Assembly (NCBI RefSeq): GCF_001540865.1
Contig: NC_033625.1
Span: 11,692,717-11,756,716, forward strand
Origin: Ananas comosus
Taxonomy: Eukaryota; Streptophyta; Magnoliopsida; Poales; Bromeliaceae
DNA: 64,000 bases
Direction of reading: 5' to 3'
The notes under the pieces are model-generated. The model did not search any database. It had not been told where the DNA came from and worked only from the letters and a program-made list of their open reading frames with translations. Positions within the stretch are counted from its first letter, which is position 1. The number at the start of each line of letters is the position of its first letter. The position numbers were made by a program, and so were the translations under genes. Below are positions 58,451-64,000 of the stretch, piece after piece.

Positions 58451-58620
58451 CAAGAATTACATTTTCTTTGTGCAGATTACATGATTTTATAGTACTTTGT
58501 AACATACAAATAGAATTTGCATACAATACAACATACAAACTTTTCATAATAATTAATTAATAAAAGTATGAATCATCTAAGCTTGTCTGCAATTTCAAGC
58601 GGACAGAGCCGACGCTAACA

Positions 58621-58871
58621 GGTACGATCCAGCAACGAGGCGTTAAGATTGATTCGCACTATCTTGAATGCTTTATTTGCCTCGAGCCCATTGGAGCTCC
58701 GCTCTACCATGAAACAGACAATACAGTCAGCAAAATATTAGAATCCATCAATAACAATTAAAATCTGCAAGAATTTAAGAATCTGAATGAGAGTAGGGCC
58801 AATAGGCTCGTGGCAAATAAACTATTCTAGATAGTGCGAATCAATCTTAACGCCTCGTCGCTGGATGGTAC
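58621..58871. repeat. Long inverted repeat, ~75 bp arms, ~100 bp loop
   Basis: The left arm (58621-58696, with GAGGCGTTAAGATTGATTCG) pairs with the right arm (58798-58871, CGAATCAATCTTAACGCCTC). A few mismatches lie in the arm. Confidence 0.9.
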
Positions 58872-58976
58872 CCTTCCGAGCGAGCCGCCTCCTCCTCGAA
58901 CTCTGCTTCGGCTGTCTACCATCGTTGGCTAAACATTCTGGACGAACTGTAGCCTCGTCGCAGTCGTTGTGGCGGC

Positions 58977-59768
58977 TGTAGCACACTAAACTTTAGCAAA
59001 TTGTAAGGTTCTAGTGTTCGATCAGTGTTCTAAGCCTTTCCTATTATTTTTTAGGGTCGTTGACTGTGTTCCGACCTATTACTCGCTTCTTGAGAAGTGA
59101 GAGTGGATACTTAGCACCAAAACCTCCAAATTGCTGGTTTTGGGGTGCTGGGTACCGGTAATAGAGAGAGGTATCGGAACCCCATCATGCAACCGAGAGA
59201 TGTGCTCTCGGGTTTGAGCTCTGCGAGGTAGAGTACCGGCACTGCATCGCCCGAGTACCGGTACTGTATCGCGCGGGTACTGGTACGATGCGCACGAGAT
59301 GGTACTGACTTGCCCAAGCACCGGTACTGGAGCCTGGTATCGGTACTGCATCGCGCGGGTATCGATACACTGCGCGCTGTTCGCTTGACAGAGGCNATAC
59401 CGATACCTTAGAGGCGGTACTGGAGCCCTATCGCGCAACCGAGAGGGGTGCTCTCGGGTTTGAGCTCTGCGAGGCAGAGTACCGGTACTGACTTGCCCAA
59501 GCACCGGTACTGGAGCCTGGTATCGGTACTGCATCGCGCGGGTATCGATACACTGCGCGCTGTTCGCTTGACAGAGGCTTGGGTTTGCGCGTTCGGCTGC
59601 GGGATATCGGTACTCCAACATGCGTACCGGTACGCAGTGCAGTCCACAAACTGTAGGTTTTTGAGAGGTCTTTTTGAAATTGTAGCAACACTTTATATAC
59701 CCCCACGCCCTTTTTAGGATTTCTTTTGTGCTTTGAACCAGAGAAGAGAAGGTAAGCCTCCCCGTCTA
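58977..59768 (+). mobile_element. 5' part of an LTR related to the 52-54.4 kb solo LTR
   Basis: It starts TGTAGCACACTAAACTTTAGC and shares GGTCGTTGACTGTGTT, the GTACCGGTAC motifs and a TATA box with the solo LTR. A single N at 59396 sits among repeats: 59303-59395 recurs at 59485-59577. Confidence 0.65.
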
Positions 59769-60057
59769 TGTAACACACTGAACTTTAGCAAACTGCGAGG
59801 TTCCAATGTTAGAATAGCGTTTTGGGCTATTCCGGATGTTTTTGTTGGTCGTTGACTGAGTACCGACCGATTCCTCGTGTTGCAAGAATGCGCGAGGAAA
59901 TACTTAGCATCAAAAGTTCTAAACTGCAGGCTTTGGGGTGCTGGGTATCGGTACCAGAGAAGGAGTACTGGAACTCCCCTGCATAAACCGAGAAAAGTAG
60001 CTCTCGGGTTTGAGATGTTGGGTGGCCTAGTACCGGTACGGCATCATCGGGGTACTG
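59769..60057 (+). mobile_element. Second, adjacent LTR 5' part (TGTAACACACTG)
   Basis: A diverged repeat of 58977 onward, in the same direction, cut by the LTR at 60058. Two LTR starts in a row suggest nested or tandem insertion. Confidence 0.65.
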
Positions 60058-62804
60058 TGTCACGCCCAAGGGTCCCATTTCTGGTTTAAAATCAAGCGGA
60101 AGTGCCCAAATTTTTTTTTTTTAAAAACCTGAACCCCAGCGTATGCCAGATTCGCCACAAATACAGAGAGTCCACTGTTCACACGGAAGAGTCTCCCCTG
60201 TATTTGTATGGCGTCGCATAGGTACAAAATATATAATAGGATACAACCACCACAACTGAATACAAACATTCATCCATTCATACATTCATACACCATTCAC
60301 ATTCAGAGTTTACAAGCATAAATCCACAACTATTAATTTAAAATGTTTCCTACCCGGAAACTAGTTTTGAAATACTAAATCATGAAATATCACAAGAAAA
60401 TCTTTTAAAAGCTATTTCCCACACGAAAATTTTTTCTTTTTTTTACGCTACCACGAGGGGTAGAAGACCATTTTCATTTCACGAAAACTCACAAATCCTT
60501 TATTACATGCATGAAATTCCAAATTCAAATGTAATAAAATGCTGAACCATATAAATTGTCTAATTCAATTATTTAAGAAACTAGAGTTTAGAATTGAAAC
60601 CAATGGACGGGTCCGAAAGATCTACCGAACCACTAAGAGCGCTCCTCACGAACCGTCCCACTAGGATCAGCGACGTCACCTGTAATGGGGGCGGGGGGTG
60701 AGAACATGTAAATATGTCTCCCCTCCCAGTGGGTATCGCAGGCCGACAAAGGCGAGGAGTACTTACCGATACAGGAAAAAATAAATAAAGTCATGAGCAG
60801 ACATAATGAATACAGTAACATTAAACTGAAAGTAAGTAGAACAATAGTAGGATATATAACTACCTCTACTGTAAAGAAAAACCGAATGCATATATGGATA
60901 TCAAAACTATAGTAGCAAGACAACCGCTACTATAGCCATATGCGTCAACCGGACGAGTAGTCCAAATATATACCCAATCTAAACCTAGCATGACGGTCCG
61001 TAGACCACAAGCCTATGCCACTGCCACTCTACCTGTATATAACTCAGTCCTGACCGCTGGGCTCACGGGCTGCACATAACCCAGTCCTGACCGCTAGGCT
61101 CACGGGCTGGCACATCCAACCACCTTTCCAGAAAAGAACACCCTCTTGCGGTGGATCTGACCGCTGGTGTTCGTGAAATGCGTACGAGCAGTGGCGATCG
61201 ATGCTGATATACTCAATAGCCAAACATCGGCAACTAGCCGGCAATCCAACCTCTCAGGGTAAACCGATCGTATAGGTCATCTAACCGTAAGGAACACAAG
61301 TACCGACCACGCAGGTTAACTAGGATGGAACAACTCAACATCCTACCGAAGATATGCAAGTATACTCCAAAACTAACCATCAGCTACGAGCTGACAATCC
61401 TACTCCTCAGGGTGTACCGACCGTATAGGTCATCAAATAATCCAACCGACCAACAAGGTTACTGATACGAAGTACGAGAACCGACAAACTAGGTCACAGA
61501 TATCACATGTAGATAAAACTACTCTACTCCTACTCATGATACTAAATATGGAAAAAACTGAGTAGAGTGCAATAGAAACAATGTGGGTCCAAGGCTTAAT
61601 ATATAATATGCAATAATAATAACGGGAGAACAAAGATAAGAGGATATCATCGAGCGTGGACCACTGTACCGATTTCGGATCGAAGTACCCACCTGTACGT
61701 ATCTAGCACTGGTCTCTCAACTGCGGAGACGAAACAACCGGACCTACGAAGGGTCCACTGAGTTAGAATCTAATCCACCAACAAGTAACACTAACTCACG
61801 ATCCCCACTCATAGCCCCGTGGAAATCAGTTTCCCAAAATTGGCTGCCGTAACACGCCGGAAGTCCCGAAAATCAGACGAGGACTCCGCCGGGACCCACG
61901 AACTATCTCGGAACTCACCGACTCAAGATACGAGTCGCTCGCTACCACTAAACACATATTTATGTGTGACTTGGCAACAAAGACATTAACTCACTCCGAA
62001 ACGATTATCGTCGAACAATCGTTCCGATCCGAATTCTCAGAAGTGTCAAATTCGACACCAGAACCCACCGTCGCTCACCTGTCATTTTTGAACCCTCAAA
62101 ACGACGCAATTGACCAGCTAACAGGCTCAGTGACATAACAAATCATCGCAAAGCACCGTCGGAAGGATTCCGAACCGAAAATGCGTTCCGTCAGTGGATT
62201 TCGTAGAGAAACGCACCAAAAATCACTTTTCGATTGCCGCAAAGGCCTGGGACCTTGGACAATCAGTCCAGAGGTTACCCACTGCCCGCACACGCTGCCA
62301 ACAGCGACCGCAACAATCACAATTGCATAAAAGCCCTCCTAATTTCATAAAATCACATTATTTTATGTGATTTTCGAGTTTTTATGGCCCGCTAGCGCAA
62401 ATCGAGGGTCATTCAGCCAGGCCGAGACACCCGCTGACAGGTCTCGGCGTGCCGGATGCCGTGCTCACCTTTCGGAGCATTGCCGGCCACTGTGGCGAGC
62501 GCACGAGCAACGCGAAGATCAGTAGAACAGCGCGCACAGTACTTAAAACGCTTCTGATGCGTAGACCGGGGAATCTCTGACCCCATCGGAGGTAAGCACA
62601 TTGGTCAGCACGAATTGAAGATCATCGTGCTCGCTTCCCGGGGTGTCGGGGGATCATCGGATTACCGGAAAGGTGACCAAAAACCTCAAACAATGTGTTG
62701 GAACCGAAAATAGTGCTTACCGGACCAATGGAGCCCAAGGGTGACCACCGGTGGCCAGACGGTGAGCGCTCTGGCAGGGAAAGGTTGCGGCGGGTCGAAG
62801 AGGG
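60058..62804 (-). mobile_element. LTR of the 15.8-18.4 kb type
   Basis: It starts TGTCACGCCCAAGGGTCCC and shares GATTCGCCACAAATACAG, the hairpin (60702-60720), GAGCAGTGGCGATCGATGC and a C/T-rich end with the earlier copy. A two-copy tandem (CCTGACCGCTGGGCTCACGG) is at 61045-61110. It inserted into the LTR part before it. Confidence 0.6.
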
Positions 62805-64000
62805 TGTCACGCCCGGGTACCAGCGGAAGCATATCCGGCACGTGCACAGACCCGCCATACACCTGCAGTATATAAGGCGTCTACAAAGAAAGGAAGTCGA
62901 TAGGAAGTAAGACAAAAAAAGTCCTATCCTGATATCAGAGCAATGTGCATGTCAGTATACTATCAGTGAAAGAACAGAAAGTGTACAATCCAAAATCTCG
63001 ACTAAAGAGCAAGTGTCACAAAAACAACATCGGGATCAACAGTAAATATACATCACGGAGTATACAAAAATAGGTACAAAGGTGGTCTCTCTATACAATG
63101 GACATCACCCTCGGCCGTGGCCGAGTAGCAAGGTGATCGACTAGCACGCTCCTAGTAGTCCCTAGCTAGGCGCGACTCCCTTGCCACGATCCCTAGCCTC
63201 TCCTGTAGATGGCTCTGTAAAAACAACAATAAAAGGGGCGTGAGAACTATAAACAATAGTTCCCAGTGGGTAAGCCGCCAGCCTCGGCGAATTACACCAC
63301 TAGGCTCATGATGTACTAAATGAAAGTAAAAGCGATAATTGCATGATATCTATACACAATGCTAGTAGGCAATAGGCATATACTCCGCATGTAATCATGA
63401 TTTCTGAAGTAATGAATTAACTGAATAATAGAAGCATAGCAACTATATGAACACAAACATGAGTGTGTAAGTAAATACTGTACACTATACTGATGAGCAT
63501 TCATTACTGTTCTCAAATCATTTAGTATTTTCATTTCATTCATAAGGACCAACTCAAGGTAGGTCAGCTTGCGCTGCGCCTAATGGCCCCGTGGTAGTAT
63601 ACACTCCCCACGGCAATCCACTTCGGCACCCAATCCCGCACGGGCGAGCAACTGTCGCGTAGGCCAACTCCGGAGTGCCAGCTTGTAGGGAGCTACCCTC
63701 ACAAGCGTGTGCGAATGAGCACGATGGCAAGCAAGCAAAGTCTATAGCCCAGTATATCCTATTCAGAACGTCATAGTACCTTCTGTTCTTACTCTCGATC
63801 CATTGGTCGGCATTTTCAATATAATAACAATGACAATAGCTAGCATCCACTAGATTGGTAAGTACACAGAAGCAATGTTAATTCATACATGACATTAGAA
63901 CTTTCTACTTGTAAGATATTATCAAAACAATCACAAGTAATGTCATTGTTGTCTACTTTACGTAGACATAACTAATATGTCCAATATGTCCATTAGTTAC
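62805..64000 (-). mobile_element. LTR of the solo-LTR group, running off the window
   Basis: It starts TGTCACGCCCGGGTACCAGC. The hairpin is at 63244-63262 (GAACTAT, loop AAACA, ATAGTTC) and the conserved block at 63555-63740. The end is beyond 64000. Confidence 0.65.

Noticed and set aside
59079..59621. Minus-strand frame of 180 codons with an X
   Set aside because: It crosses the N and consists of GTACCGGTAC-type promoter repeats.
1..64000. CRISPR arrays, prokaryotic operons and tRNA genes
   Set aside because: Direct repeats seen are transposons or satellites with no uniform spacers; introns and LTRs show a plant nuclear genome; no tRNA cloverleaf was recognised.

Overview
This is nuclear DNA from a flowering plant. 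It has one intron-rich host gene with GT-AG introns of 0.6 to 10.5 kb, and the rest is dense in plant transposons: hAT elements and MITEs, Ty1/copia and Ty3/gypsy remnants, TRIMs including a Cassandra-type element with a 5S rRNA-like LTR, a plant-mobile-domain pseudogene and a Helitron-like terminus. A monocot is likely; a bromeliad such as pineapple is only a guess.

Host gene. Ten + strand exons between 4880 and 40477 join in phase, without a stop until the last codon, into the C-terminal ~381 residues of a LACTB2-like metallo-beta-lactamase-fold hydrolase. It has the HHHYDH, GHTDGH, GDH and MHGR motifs, a winged-helix tail and a C-terminal membrane anchor. The first exon or exons were not found and may lie left of the window. 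The introns are where most of the left half's transposons sit.

1-40 kb, mobile DNA in the introns. A 5171 bp hAT element (6935-12105), with a broken transposase gene and a perfect 8 bp target-site duplication (TSD), sits inside a MITE whose uninterrupted relative is at 54.6-55.1 kb. A 1.5 kb internally deleted relative (626-2124) and eight short MITEs share its CAAGG-TTTAA-GTGCC-type ends; almost all keep 8 bp TSDs, and several are nested in other elements. TRIMs lie at 15.0, 22.7, 26.8 and 30.0 kb, a gypsy pol remnant at 21.2 kb and a copia remnant at 37.8-39.3 kb (minus strand).

41-64 kb, no intact gene seen. Long LTRs of a related group (TGTCAC...TGACA ends) occupy 42-46 kb, 52-54.4 kb (a solo LTR with TSD) and 59-64 kb. 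A decayed plant-mobile-domain gene (47.0-49.1 kb, minus strand) is followed by an array of short palindromes. An AT-rich and GA-rich block ends in a Helitron-like 3' terminus at 56486. Single N characters at 54571, 56180 and 59396 mark joins, two of them flanked by identical sequence, so local structure there is doubtful.

The most interesting pattern is a small hairpin at the same place in seven divergent LTRs, whose stem sequence changes while pairing is kept. It lies just before what looks like a splice acceptor.
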